Shown here piece after piece: positions 1 through 9,036 of a stretch of 64,000 nt of DNA; position 1 is the first letter of the stretch; each line of letters opens with the position of its first letter. The stretch lies in NCBI GenBank assembly GCA_018136815.1, contig CM030933.1, forward strand, positions 6,177,137 through 6,241,136, written 5' to 3'. This DNA comes from Isochrysis galbana (lineage: Eukaryota > Haptophyta > Isochrysidales > Isochrysidaceae). The notes below the pieces were generated by a model, which saw only the letters and a list, made by a program, of their open reading frames with translations, was not told the DNA's origin and ran no database searches. Both the position numbers and the translations under genes were made by a program.

Positions 1-540
1 GCGCACAGCCAGGTCCACAACTCGCAGTCTCCCATAGGGAAAGCCTCCGGGCTGGGCCCCTACAACGCCACGGCACTGACCACGTGCGCAAGCACGAGGC
101 ACAGGCCCGGCCGGTCGAACAGACCACCATCAACACACAATTGAACCCATGCAGCAACAACTGCATGGCCCAACACACCAAAAAGCTCATAGAGACACAC
201 AGCCCAGCGGAAACACATGGAAAGACAGACTACCAGCCCAACCCAACCACACGCGGCACGAGAGCCCGCGACGACACAAGCGAACCGCATAGGCGGACAA
301 GAGACACACACACACAGACAACAGCACACCCAACACCTTTGGCACACCAAAGGCTACGCACACCACCAACACCCAAGAGGGAGGGGGCCGAGAGGAACCC
401 CACCACAAGACACGCCCTAAACAAGCCATCTCGCCAAGCAGCAAAGCGACTAACCCAAAGACCCCCACCCTGCGGACACGCACAGGTAACCCCCCAAGGA
501 GGGGACGAACAAGAAGTTGAACAAGAATACCAACACAATT
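1..540. other. CA-rich low-complexity stretch, no convincing gene
   Basis: The plus strand is strongly biased to A and C (runs of ACACAC, CCAA, CACCA). Open frames run through it on both strands, but their compositions (Thr/His/Gln/Pro-rich on plus, Val/Cys/Gly-rich on minus) are what this base bias produces by itself. I see no domain and no splice-site pair I would trust. Confidence 0.5.
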
Positions 541-554
541 ATTCACAAATCATT

Positions 555-1166
555 ATGACCTTCACCTCCACGGACCGCGAAATTAAAATCAAAGACGAAG
601 AGGCTTTCAGCGCCATCGTGGCGCACCTCAACAAGCTCGAAGGCGTCGACCTCGAGCCGGAGTTTCTAGCGAAAAGCTCGTCGGGACCGTGGGAGGTCCT
701 AGTCTCGGCGGACTGCGCACAACAATACAAGGCCAAGTTCAAGGACCAAGGCGTTTTCGCGATCCACGAGGTCAAATACCTCAGCCAGTGCACGCGGAAA
801 CACTCCGTCGCGGAGGGTACCATGTCCTTCACTCCACCGAGGTTGACTTCCTCCGCGTCGTCGGTGTGTGCGGCGTTGTCGATGCGCACCGGACTCACCC
901 TGGCCCGCTTCGTATCATTCATCGTCGGAAGGGAGGGGGTGGGGACGAAGGGGCTAGGGGAGGAGGACGAGGAAGCGCCGGCGAGAGGAAAGGCTCCGGA
1001 ACGCGCGCGCTTTGTGCCCCAGGAACGCGCGCGCTTTGTGCCCCAGGAACGCGCGCGCTTTGTGCCCCAGGAACGCGCGCGCTTTGTGCCCCAGACAGAG
1101 AGTTTTTGGGTCTCCCCTCCCCCCCCCCTCACGCGGAAAGGTGTCAGACCAGTGCGCGGTTTTTGA
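555..1166 (+). CDS. Hypothetical ORF ending in an 8-residue tandem repeat
   Basis: An ATG at 555 opens a frame of about 203 codons. The first 90 or so residues look protein-like (MTFTSTDREIKIKDEEAF, then a mix of charged and hydrophobic residues), and I recognise no family. The end is a perfect tandem repeat ERARFVPQ x4 encoded by a 24-bp minisatellite (999-1094), followed by a Pro-rich tail. The frame is also open upstream of the ATG through the CA-rich stretch. It lies just upstream of a Fanzor-like zinc-ribbon relic and may belong to the same mobile element, but nothing in the sequence proves that. A chance ORF remains possible. Confidence 0.3.
   Translation: MTFTSTDREIKIKDEEAFSAIVAHLNKLEGVDLEPEFLAKSSSGPWEVLVSADCAQQYKAKFKDQGVFAIHEVKYLSQCTRKHSVAEGTMSFTPPRLTSSASSVCAALSMRTGLTLARFVSFIVGREGVGTKGLGEEDEEAPARGKAPERARFVPQERARFVPQERARFVPQERARFVPQTESFWVSPPPPLTRKGVRPVRGF
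999..1094 (+). repeat. 24-bp minisatellite, 4 copies
   Basis: Four identical 24-bp units (GAACGCGCGCGC followed by TTTGTGCCCCAG) sit head to tail, at 999, 1023, 1047 and 1071. Read in the frame of the ORF that starts at 555, each unit encodes ERARFVPQ. Confidence 0.95.
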
Positions 1167-1270
1167 TTGGATGGAGGTGCGCGTTTTTTTTTGATGGAGG
1201 TGCGCGTTTTTTGATGGAGGTGCGCGTTTTTTGATGGAGGTGCGCGTTTTTTTATGGAGGTGCGCTCACC
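1166..1270 (+). repeat. About 20-bp tandem repeat, 5 copies
   Basis: Five tandem copies of a unit with core TGGAGGTGCGCG followed by a run of 6-9 T residues. The T-run length varies between units, as expected from slippage. The array lies between the 24-bp minisatellite and the Fanzor-like relic. Confidence 0.9.
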
Positions 1271-1447
1271 GGCGCCCTGCTGATGCCTCGCTCCCCCCCC
1301 CTACCCCCTCACGCGGAAAGGTGTCAGATTTAAAAGCAAGAGGCCGATGTCCCTGGGGCACATGGACGCGCGCCCCTCGGCGGTGACTCCGGCGCAGGGG
1401 AACCCCTCTTTGGAGGCCAAGTGGGCGGTGATGGACGCGCGCGGTTA

Positions 1448-1800
1448 ATGGCGAAGCGCTTCCGGGTGATTTGGACTCCCGAGTACTTCACGTCTAAGAC
1501 GTGCCTCGCTTGTGGCTCCAAATGCGGTCGATGCTCCAAGGTGGAGCGCTCCCGCCCCCTCGACGAGCAGGGACGAGTTCGGGAGATTCGAGGCCTGCGA
1601 CAGTGCCTGAATCCGGACTGCGGACCGAATGGTCAGGGAGAGCCGAAAGCGTCTCGTGTGCCCAGGGCTGCACAGCGAGATGCTAAAGATGGGCGCGCGT
1701 GGCGTGAGTTGCCGTTCGTCGTCCGAGTGCGGACCGGGTCGAGGAGCGAACGCGTAGTAGGCGAGCGGGGCGCGCCCAAATCTGACTTGATACACGCAAT
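1448..1800 (+). pseudogene. Fanzor/TnpB-like C-terminal zinc-ribbon relic
   Basis: The frame reads TPEYFTSKTCLACG at about 1474-1516, then a basic linker, then IRGLRQCLNPDCG near 1585-1623. This is the layout of the OrfB/TnpB zinc ribbon (Pfam OrfB_Zn_ribbon family): 'E-x-x-TS-x-x-C-x2-C', a spacer ending in R-G-L-R-x-C, then a second Cys pair. Eukaryotic copies are called Fanzor, RNA-guided nucleases carried by transposons. I do not see the RuvC catalytic Asp/Glu motifs upstream (that space holds short tandem repeats) nor a clean terminal RD-x-NAA motif; only an RDAKDG further downstream. So it is a 5'-truncated, decayed copy. The family call rests on about 50 residues. Confidence 0.55.
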
Positions 1801-1923
1801 GCGGGTTTTGTTTTTATATAATGTTACCCCCATCCCCTACCGACGCCATCGGGGCTGGCAATCTTTTCCGATGTGTAACATTCCAACACAAACCCTACAC
1901 CGAGGATTTTTGTTCAATCTTGT

Positions 1924-2550
1924 TCACTCCGAGCAGCATCCGCCGGCAGCACTCGCGCGCTGTGGAGCCAGCACACCGAGGATCCAACCAAGGAGCCAGT
2001 CCACGTTGGACACGAGTCGAACGGCCTCGGCCACCTCGCGATGGGAGTGGGCGTGATCGGAGTTGACCGAGAACGAGGTGTGCGCGAGTGGGTACACGCA
2101 GCGGACCTCCGCTCTCTTTCCGATCGCCCGGACATCGCCGAGTTTGGGACCGTCCGGGCCCCTGTTGACACACTGGAGGACGATTAGCCAGTGCGCGATG
2201 CACGTCGTACGGAGCTTCGCCCGAACCTTCTCCTCCTCGTCTCCGGGGATTTCGGAGAGACGCAGGTCCTGATGGAGCTCGCGATTGGTGAGGAAGGCGA
2301 TGGGGAGGCCTTCGCCGAGTAGAGCGCGCGCCGCGACACCGGAAGTTTCGAGCAGGGACATGATCTCTTGAGCTTCACCGAGCCCCTTCTCGAGCACGAC
2401 CAAGACGGCAGATGCCTTCTTCAGACCATCGGTAGTCTCTTGCAGACTGTGGACGTCGGTTACGCCGAGGCCGGGCAGATCGACGAGACCGCCGCCGCAC
2501 CTACCGAGGACAGTCGCCTCTTCGGGCGTATGCGGAGGGCTGGTTTGTTG
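1924..2550 (-). pseudogene. Dynamin/SLIP-GC-like GTPase fragment
   Basis: Reading minus from about 2550, an open frame contains GGLVDLPGLGVTD followed by an amphipathic stretch ending in ASAVLVVLEKGL, then a hydrophobic strand with FLTNRE. This resembles the G3 motif (D-x-PG-x) and the following helix/strand of large dynamin-family GTPases, with TNRE in the place of the G4 motif. The P-loop (G1) that should lie upstream is absent; a stop codon occurs near 2556. The fragment then ends near 1924 with no recognisable effector region. It is either an exon whose neighbours I cannot find or a relic. Family assignment is by motif only. Confidence 0.4.
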
Positions 2551-2599
2551 ATTACGCGGGAGGAGTTGGATTCAATGATTGGTGACATAAGGAAGGCCC

Positions 2600-2950
2600 T
2601 TGAGGAGGGTGACGTCAGCTTCCCCCCGTTTGGCGCCGTGCGGCCTGCGCGCCTGCGCGCACGTCGAGTCCACCGGGCGGCCGCTCACCGAGCTCGGCGC
2701 CCTCGTGCCCTACGTGGAGGCCGCCGAGGTGCGCCGCCTCGAGCTCGTCAACGGGGAGGTCAACGAGGGCGGCCCCCCGCGACCGGCGTCGGTCGCCGCC
2801 TTGGAGGCGGTGGAGCGCCTCCGCGAATCGGATCGAGAGCTCTTGCGTCAGGCGGACGGGCTCGAAGGGCGGTACGGCGCCGACTTTTTTTCTCTGCGTG
2901 TATCTAACACCGGCGACACCGCCACAGTAGACGACAACTCGTACCCATGA
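2600..2950 (+). CDS. Uncertain GC-rich ORF
   Basis: A 116-codon open frame with a Glu/Arg/Leu-rich centre (VEAAEVRRLELVNGEVNE, then ALEAVERLRESDRELL) that could form helices. Codon third positions are strongly G/C in 2630-2870, more so than in flanking DNA. The same strand carries a different frame (2368-2620) with a protein-like stretch, so a frame break or intron could lie near 2620. I do not recognise the product. Confidence 0.2.
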   Translation: MRRVTSASPRLAPCGLRACAHVESTGRPLTELGALVPYVEAAEVRRLELVNGEVNEGGPPRPASVAALEAVERLRESDRELLRQADGLEGRYGADFFSLRVSNTGDTATVDDNSYP

Positions 2951-3412
2951 TTTTCACTATGCAAGATGTGTTGCGTTTGGGATATGCTTACGATTTGGCA
3001 AGGCGCCAGCGATCGCCCTTCTCCGCTCGCGGCGGGCGCACAGCCCACGAATATTCCCCGCCTCATGCTGACGAACTCATCTAAGAACTCTCCGCGACCC
3101 AACGCGACCCCACCACCCGTCGAAGATGCCTCCGATCCCACAGAAATAGAAGATGTACTAGGCATGGCCCCCCCTCCCCCAAAGGACTCTACAACCGTAG
3201 AACGACCCACCAAAATACTGGATAATATCATTCAAAGGTTACCAACTAATAGCAACCTGTTAGGTCCCATAAATAGTCTGAAGGACTGCGATATCCTTGA
3301 AACCGCAACCGTGATTGTAACTGATATAACAAACTTGATGTGTAATAACAAGGGGTTCGACGTAAAAATTTTAACAATGCTGAATTCTTACATGTCCACG
3401 TCGCCGCTTCCC

Positions 3413-3470
3413 CGTCTGCTTCTCCGTCTGCTTCTCCGTCTGCTTCTCCGTCTGCTTCTCCGTCTTCTCT
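3413..3470 (+). repeat. 12-bp tandem repeat (CTTCTCCGTCTG), about 5 copies
   Basis: Head-to-tail units of CTTCTCCGTCTG. On plus they encode Leu-Arg-Leu-Leu runs, on minus Lys-Gln-Thr-Glu runs. This marks the end of any reliable coding in the ORF starting at 2966, which I do not annotate as a gene. Confidence 0.9.
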
Positions 3471-3593
3471 GTCAGCCTTTGGGAGGCGGGTGCGGCGGGT
3501 ACTCCCCCCCTTCCGCCCCCCCGCGGGGTCCCATCAGATCGACCTGACAGCTGAAGAATCTCCGGAGCCGCCCGCACCCCTTGCAAGGACGCC

Positions 3594-3851
3594 AGCCCAG
3601 CCAGGTCCGTCAGCCCAGCCAGGTCCGTCAGCCCAGCCAGGTCCGTCAGCCCAGCCCACTGGAACCGCCCCAGAGTCACCGCCGCCCCCACCCCAGCCAG
3701 CCGAGCCGCCCCCACCCCAGCCAGCCGAGCCGCCCCCACCCCAGCCAGCAGAGCCGCCCCCACCCCAGCCAGCCGAGCCGCCCCCACCCCAGCCAGCAGA
3801 GCCGCCCCCACCCCAGCCAGCCGAGCCGCCCCCACCCCAGCCAGCAGAGCC
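3594..3851 (+). repeat. Two adjacent minisatellites (18 bp x3 and 24 bp x7)
   Basis: About 3597-3654 holds three copies of an 18-bp unit (CCAGGTCCGTCAGCCCAG). About 3682-3850 holds seven copies of a 24-bp unit whose translation in the frame open from 3490 to 4095 is PPPPQPAE. A second plus frame is also open (SRPHPSQP repeats), as is a minus frame, because the unit length is a multiple of 3. So open frames here are not evidence of a gene. Confidence 0.9.
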
Positions 3852-3904
3852 TTCAGCAGAGCCTACCGACGAGGGGGGGCCTGGGGATATCCGCAGAGGG
3901 AGTG

Positions 3905-4100
3905 GCTCAAGACGTCCCTGTGGCAGGTATCGGGGGGCGCAGACATTTATTTCTTCGAGGACCGCTCGCGGCGCGAGCTGTAAGGGCCGTTCCCCTTTTT
4001 TGACGAGAGGTTCCTCCCCCCCCCCCCCGGTGCTTTTTCCCGGAGAGTCGGCCGGCGTCGACCGGACCGCCTCAATGGGTTTTCGCTCATTTTAACTTGT
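3905..4100. repeat. Dispersed repeat, inverted copy of 53833-54040
   Basis: This roughly 200-bp segment, with the landmark GGAGAGTCGGCCGGCGTCGA near 4042-4061, is found in reverse complement at about 53833-54040, with small differences in homopolymer length and scattered substitutions. The copy at 53.8 kb lies inside an insertion that has its own target-site duplication, so the family is mobile or was carried by a mobile element. The right end here runs into the assembly gap. Confidence 0.85.
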
Positions 4101-4200
4101 NNNNNNNNNNNNNNNNNNNNNNNNNNNNNNNNNNNNNNNNNNNNNNNNNNNNNNNNNNNNNNNNNNNNNNNNNNNNNNNNNNNNNNNNNNNNNNNNNNNN
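4101..4200. other. Assembly gap (100 N)
   Basis: Exactly 100 N, the usual placeholder for a gap of unknown size. It is bounded on the right by a GA microsatellite and on the left by a dispersed repeat, both likely reasons for the failed assembly. Confidence 0.99.
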
Positions 4201-4250
<50 letters not shown>

Positions 4251-4252
4251 AC
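4201..4252 (+). repeat. (GA)n microsatellite
   Basis: About 50 bp of GA dinucleotides with one AAAG interruption, directly next to the gap. Confidence 0.95.
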
Positions 4253-4470
4253 CCCCCGTTTGCTCCCGGGGGATTTCCTTTCCCCCCGATAGCTACTGGG
4301 GGATCCGCTTACGGCACCCCCCATGAGCAATCTCCCAACAGCTCTCGGGGGATTTTCTCGGTCCCCCGATAGCTCTCGGTGGGGCTGTTGGCGATCGGGA
4401 GAAAATTTCCCCCCGATAGCTCCTGGGGGCCCCCGGGAGCTCCTGGGGGGCGTTGGCTCCTGGGGGGTAA
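4253..4470. repeat. Degenerate array of CCCCCGATAGCTCCTGGGGG-like units
   Basis: About eight spaced units of the type CCCCC-GATAGCTC-(C/T)(T/C)GGGGG. Each unit is nearly self-complementary, with C-runs before and G-runs after a GAGCTAT/ATAGCTC core, so every unit could fold into a small hairpin. No coding potential. The remaining DNA to 5350 holds nothing I can identify. Confidence 0.7.
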
Positions 4471-5352
4471 CATATACTTCATGCTATTTAGGGAGAGGAT
4501 GGGAAACGATAGGATACGCATTCATAGTCATATCTCTCGGCCCAAAACCCTTCTCTGTCTAACTGGAGCATGCACTTACCACCGTGTCCATAACCACGAA
4601 CCCCCTAAGCCTAAGTAAGGCCACGCTACTTCGCAGCAAGGCGAGCAAGAGATCGGGAGGACTGAGGCCCAGCCCAACATCAACGTCAGTCCGACCGATA
4701 AATCCGCTGTGCACGTGCCCCTATACCTAGACCTAGCGATGGCGCGGCTACCACCCCTCTACAGTCTACAGTCTCGAGTCTCAAGCCCCGCTTCCCCTTG
4801 GCGTTGTAGCCGATGCGGACCTCGCAGAGCGACGAGCGATGCAGTGCATTGCTCCACTCTGCGCACGTGAGATTGGCGCGCCTCCGCTGCGCCAAGGCGG
4901 CTTGCCTTCATTCGGTGCCGCAGTTGCTATGGTCAGGGGGGCGCAGAGTGCGCAGAGCGGGCGCGGGCGCACCTTAGTTAGGTCGCGTTCCGTCGAAAAA
5001 GGACCATGTGAAAGTTTAACATTTTTACGCTTCAGCTCAATTGTAACCGTAAGATACGAGTTCAAGTATGAAATACGAGTTTACAGTGGGCTTACCCAAC
5101 CATATTCTTGAGCATCAGTGCCTCTACTCTCACTAGACTTGCACTAACACGCCAAGCCACGACACCCATGACCGCACCAAATCCCAAGGCACAAAAAAAA
5201 AGATCTGAAGATTCAGGGCTAACACCTAGGAGTACCAATAGACCGGTACCTTCTACCTCACGTCTGACAGCGCCCTTCTCTCCCTTCTCTCCGTACCCTC
5301 GCCTTCCCACGTGTTTCTTCCCCGCAGATGGTTCGTTCTCTCGTTGGCGCCG

Positions 5353-6580
5353 ATGAGCGACAGCGATAGTATAGTGGTGAGGCCTCCCCCTTATGCCACC
5401 CTGGCTCCACTGCGTGAGCGCCTTTGGAACGAAGCGTCGCAGTCGCGGATTCTCAAGGACGAGTTGCTTGGCCTCGCGCTCTACCGCCGCCTCGCCGAAC
5501 GCGAAAAGGACGCAGCGCTGCTTGCACGGCTAGAGGAGTTCTTCGACGCTCTCATTGCCCATGTGCCGCAGCTCGACTCGGAGCAAGTGTACTGTGTCCG
5601 CTTTCCGTCCAAGCTTCCCGCAGCGGCACGCTTTCTCGTCTCGCGATGTGCTGAGAGGTACCACCTCCAGACGGCTAGCTTTGGCGAGGGCCAGGAGCGC
5701 TTTGTCGTAGTGTATCTGCACCCACGGGACGCAATGCGGCCAGTGCTGAGGTGCAGCGATTTTGCTCACGCTAAGACCTATTACAAACCGCCTCCGCCGC
5801 CAGCTTACGATTACAAACGCCAAAAGAATAATCGGACAGATCGAACGCGCGAGGAGTATCATCTCGAGGCGACGGAACTTCCATTGCCAAGCGACTTTGA
5901 CTTCTCACCGTGGATGTCGTCAAGCCACGGTGAAGGGGATGCAAGCGCTAGTGGGTATGAATGCGAGGTGAGCACACTTGCCCACGGACAAAGCCGGTGG
6001 TATGGAGAATGCCACTGCATAAACGCCTGACGTGCACATTTAGGCTCGAAGTCCTAACGTTCGCTTCTTCCTTGACCTTCTTAGGTGGCTGCCTGCCATG
6101 AACACCTAATCGAGGTCAGTGGGTTTGCAACCGATCGACCAGCTCCTTCACTTCAGGAAGCGGCGTCCCTTGTGCCAAAGGCCGTGGCTATACGGCCGCT
6201 TCCTACAGGCTTCATTGCAGTGTTTCCCAACGTCGAAGATGCCAAGAGCTTCTTGAGTGATCACACAATTCCTGCGGATGCGCCGTCGTCAATATCACGG
6301 CCAACACTTGGTAGCGTGCCACTGTTTCTTCGTGACGCGGCCGACAATGTTGACGCTTGGGCATGCTACGGGAGACCTTTGGCTGTGCTTCATCAGCGCC
6401 GCGCATTGCAGCTGAACGCGCGCGGTCAAGGCAGTGCGCCACGCGCACTGCAAGCCGCGTTACGAGGGTTGGGTGTAGGCGAGGGGGTTGGCTCCCACCG
6501 ATGTCAACGAGACCCGCAGGAGGGCTCAAGGCGCGGTGGTGACGCGGCCAAACTACCGCCGCAGCGAAATCAGTGAATAA
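5353..6580 (+). CDS. R3H-domain protein, spliced
   Basis: ATG at 5353 (MSDSDSIVV). Exon 1 is 5353-5967; an intron 5968-6084 (117 bp, GAG|GTGAGC to CTTAG|GTG) joins in phase 0 to an exon at 6085. Residues about 80-130 match the R3H nucleic-acid-binding fold (RFLVSRCAERYH, then SFGEGQERFVVV). The His expected four residues after the first Arg is Ser here, so the namesake R-x3-H is not intact. Residues 1-75 are helical and charged. The 3' structure is uncertain: the exon-2 frame stays open to 6576, but a different frame gives a cleaner tail (VNETRRRAQGAVV...) from a possible acceptor at 6478 to a TAA at 6578-6580. R3H proteins of this kind bind single-stranded RNA or DNA; a specific role cannot be read here. 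Confidence 0.75.
5968..6084 (+). other. Intron of the R3H gene
   Basis: 117 bp, GT-AG, phase 0. Donor GAG|GTGAGC; acceptor preceded by a pyrimidine-rich run (TTCTTCCTTGACCTTCTTAG). Skipping it keeps the reading frame open through about 490 further bases. Confidence 0.8.
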
Positions 6581-6663
6581 AATTCCCGACACAGTGTGCA
6601 CTTGTTCTTGGTTATTACAAAATACCATTGCAGCGACGTCAATGTCACATTCGCGAGTTCTAG

Positions 6664-6900
6664 CAAGTAAGAGAAGGCAAGAAAAAAAAACCTTTTAATA
6701 TTCTCGCCTCCCCCGTGGCACTGACTCGCATATTCGTAGCCACGCCCCCTTCCCTTCCTCACCCTCATTCCCCGCCTTGCGGCAACTCCCCTCGTGCTCT
6801 ACTTAGGGGCTCGGGATATGTGGGGGGTCCGAGCGGAGCTGTGTGCACTTGTCCTCAGCGGCGTGTTCTCCGCTCCCTCCTGTGCCACTGAGTGACCCGT
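6664..6900 (-). mobile_element. 3' end fragment of the LINE-like family
   Basis: Read on minus, this contains the family's 3' landmark GGCGAGAATATTAAAAGG followed by a T-run, and upstream of it the conserved GCCGCAAGG and CCTAAGTAGAGCACGAGGGG stretch. The same block occurs at 7101-7350 and 25240-25450 (minus) and at 20220-20450 and 27220-27425 (plus). No ORF remains. The gap between this and the next copy (6900-7100) shows nothing identifiable. Confidence 0.7.
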
Positions 6901-7100
6901 TTGTTTTTATAGTTGTTCCATGGCCCCTTGGCTTAGTGTGCGCGGCGTTCCTCTTAGATGACCTATAGTGATCGATCGCGTTCTTAGATGGTAAGTTTCC
7001 CCGGGCCGACGCTTCATGTTATGCGAGTCTTTCAGCGAGGCCAAGTGCTTTTGCTACGAGGCGGGTGTTTTCGCTCAGTTGTAGTCTACCTTTCTCGTAG

Positions 7101-8346
7101 TAAGAGAAGGCAAGAAGAAGAAGAAGAAGAAGAAGAAGAAGAAGAAGAAGAAGAAACTTCTTAATATTCTCGCCGCGCGCGCGACTCCGCACCATTACCG
7201 TGCAGCCACGCCCGCTACTCTCTTCTCCCCGCCACCTGCCTTGCGGCTCGTCCCTCGTGCGCTACCTAGGGGCTGGGTGTTTGGGGTTTCCTGTAGCAGA
7301 CGGTGTGTTCCGATCCCCGATAGGTTGTTCTCTACTCCCTCCTGTGCCATCGGGCTATCGGTGTCCATGTTTCCTTATTGAGTCAGTGAGGTACGCGGTT
7401 AAGTCCCGGTGGGCCTGAGGGCGGAGGTCAGGTAGGCGGGTGGGTCGCGGCTTTGTTGTTCGCGGTTAGGTGAGTCTATCATCCACTATCCACGCTATGC
7501 GGAGCGCTTGCGCTACCGCGGACAGGTTCGTGCCCAGCGTTAGTTTGCCTCTGTCGTTGATTGTGAAGACGGGGTCGCAAAGCTCTCGCGGGGACTTGAG
7601 TTTAGGTTTTCTTCCTTGGGAGGCTTTATATTGGTGCGTGCGGTCGCCAAAAACTATCGTTATAGTTTCAGCGATGGAGCGCGCGCCGACCGCTCCCACC
7701 TCCCAGCCCGCTTGTCGCTGGGGCAACTCTTGAGGTACTCTCTCATTATGTCGGACACGGTGATTTGGTCTAGTTGCTTTTTATCGTTGAGTGTATATTC
7801 ATCCGCTAGCGGGTATTCTAAGTGCTTCGGGCCTTTCAACCCGCTCTCCCATTTGGCCGGTGTGTGGTATAGTAGTGCCTCCTCACCCGGTTTCGCTACC
7901 TCGGTGGTGCTCGTGGTTTCCCCTAGATAGTTGGTGTTTGTGTACATCCATATATTGGTCATTTTAGTAATGTACTTGTCGTCTTCGGACACCTTGGTTT
8001 CTCTTGCCTCCTTCTCTGGCGGAGTTGCGGAGTTGCACCATTTGTTTGTTGTTTGTTCCGGTCGCGCCTTAGAGGCGGCTGGGTTCTGTGGCGGGTCTGC
8101 CTGCGCTTTGTCTTTGTCTAGGAGTCTCGAGGCGTGACGAATCACGCACTCCCACGAGTTTAATGTTTAAGAACTCCGAACTCCTTTTTATCTATTTTTG
8201 TCCCCGCGTGGAAGAAGGTCTCGGGGAGGTGTTCTACGTATTGCGCGCACTCTTCTTCAGTATAGGGCCTACCCCGGGGGGTGTCCGCGATGGAGAGAGG
8301 GGGGCGCGAGGCCCCCATTGACCCCCACTTACAAAAGGTAGGTTGA
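7101..8346 (-). mobile_element. LINE-like retroelement, internally deleted copy with both ends
   Basis: On minus, the 5' end is at 8346 (CAACCTACCTTTTGTAAGTGGG). ORF remains follow at 8320-7660, with the segments RPYTEEECAQYVEHLPE, then NIWMYTNTNYLGET, then PADEYTLN-like LADEYTLND. The C-terminal block GRKPKLKSPRELCDPVF lies near 7600-7560, then the 3' UTR, the ATATTAAG landmark and a (TTC)n tail at 7155-7114. The LINE reverse-transcriptase centre, visible in part in the copy at 18.3 kb, is missing, so this 1.25-kb copy keeps only the two ends. Such end-to-end deletion derivatives are usually mobilised by a full-length relative. The reading frames contain breaks, so it does not encode a working protein. 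Confidence 0.65.
7114..7155 (+). repeat. (GAA)n microsatellite, LINE tail
   Basis: About 13-14 GAA/AAG units. On the element's own strand this is the simple-repeat tail directly after the conserved ATATTAAGAAG 3' end. Confidence 0.9.
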
Positions 8347-9036
8347 TAGCCCCCAACTAGAGGACAAGAAAAGTCGAGACTCAACAACGACAACGACTCA
8401 ACAACTCACAACGCAACTTACCAAGTCGCCGCAGCTGAGTCAAGCTTGAGTCCCCGTTGCAAAAATCCCAAACCCCCGAGTGTGGAAACGTCTTACAAGA
8501 GTCTTACGAAGATCGAAGATGCTCTGATTATGTATTATGTCTTATGTGGCGAGACTTCGCTATTTATGTAAGGTAATACTATGGGCATTTGATGCCTCAT
8601 ATCGAGCCCGTCCCATATCCGACGGAAGGCGACCTTCGATGGCGCGTGGGCCCAGGTCTCCGACAGGTCTAGACCGAGTGCGAGGTACGAAGAACACAAG
8701 CAGTCCGCCCGTTTCTCGTGCGGATGTTTGGAATGGGCCGCGTCCCCTTCCGCCCGCGCCCGCCCTCGTCCCCGGGGGATCCACCTACTCATGGTGGTGG
8801 GACAGCCTTCCCCGCGCGAGTCCGACCCCCCCCCCCCCCCTAACCCCCCCAAACCGCCCCCCATTCTCACTATACAATACCGTAGGGGGGTTAGTTCGCT
8901 GAGTGGGTAGATCTCCAAGCTGCATTTTAGGAAATAAAAGGCCGTGGATACGAGAAAGAAGAACGAAACGAACCCACCGAACAAACTAAAGACCGCAGCC
9001 TTGCAGTGGCTGGCGGTGTGGCTGCCTCCTCTGACA
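8347..9036. other. Intergenic, upstream of the UIM gene
   Basis: No convincing gene. A stretch at about 8575-8690 (TACTATGGGCATTTGATG and following) has a diverged counterpart near 55725-55830 (GACTATGGACATTTGATGG), so an old dispersed repeat is present. A C-run (8826-8842) precedes the gene. I could not identify a TATA box or initiator with confidence. Confidence 0.45.

Noticed and set aside
84..546. Long open frames on both strands in the first 550 bases
   Set aside because: The DNA is A/C-biased, which removes stop codons; the translations are Thr/His/Pro-rich or Val/Cys-rich with no domain and mirror each other on the two strands.
999..1094. Possible CRISPR array (regular repeats)
   Set aside because: Units are directly adjacent with no spacers and the genome is eukaryotic; it is a minisatellite.
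3490..4095. 201-residue Pro/Gln/Glu-rich ORF
   Set aside because: It exists mainly because the 24-bp and 18-bp tandem units are multiples of three. Three frames are open over the same repeats, and the ends run into a dispersed repeat.
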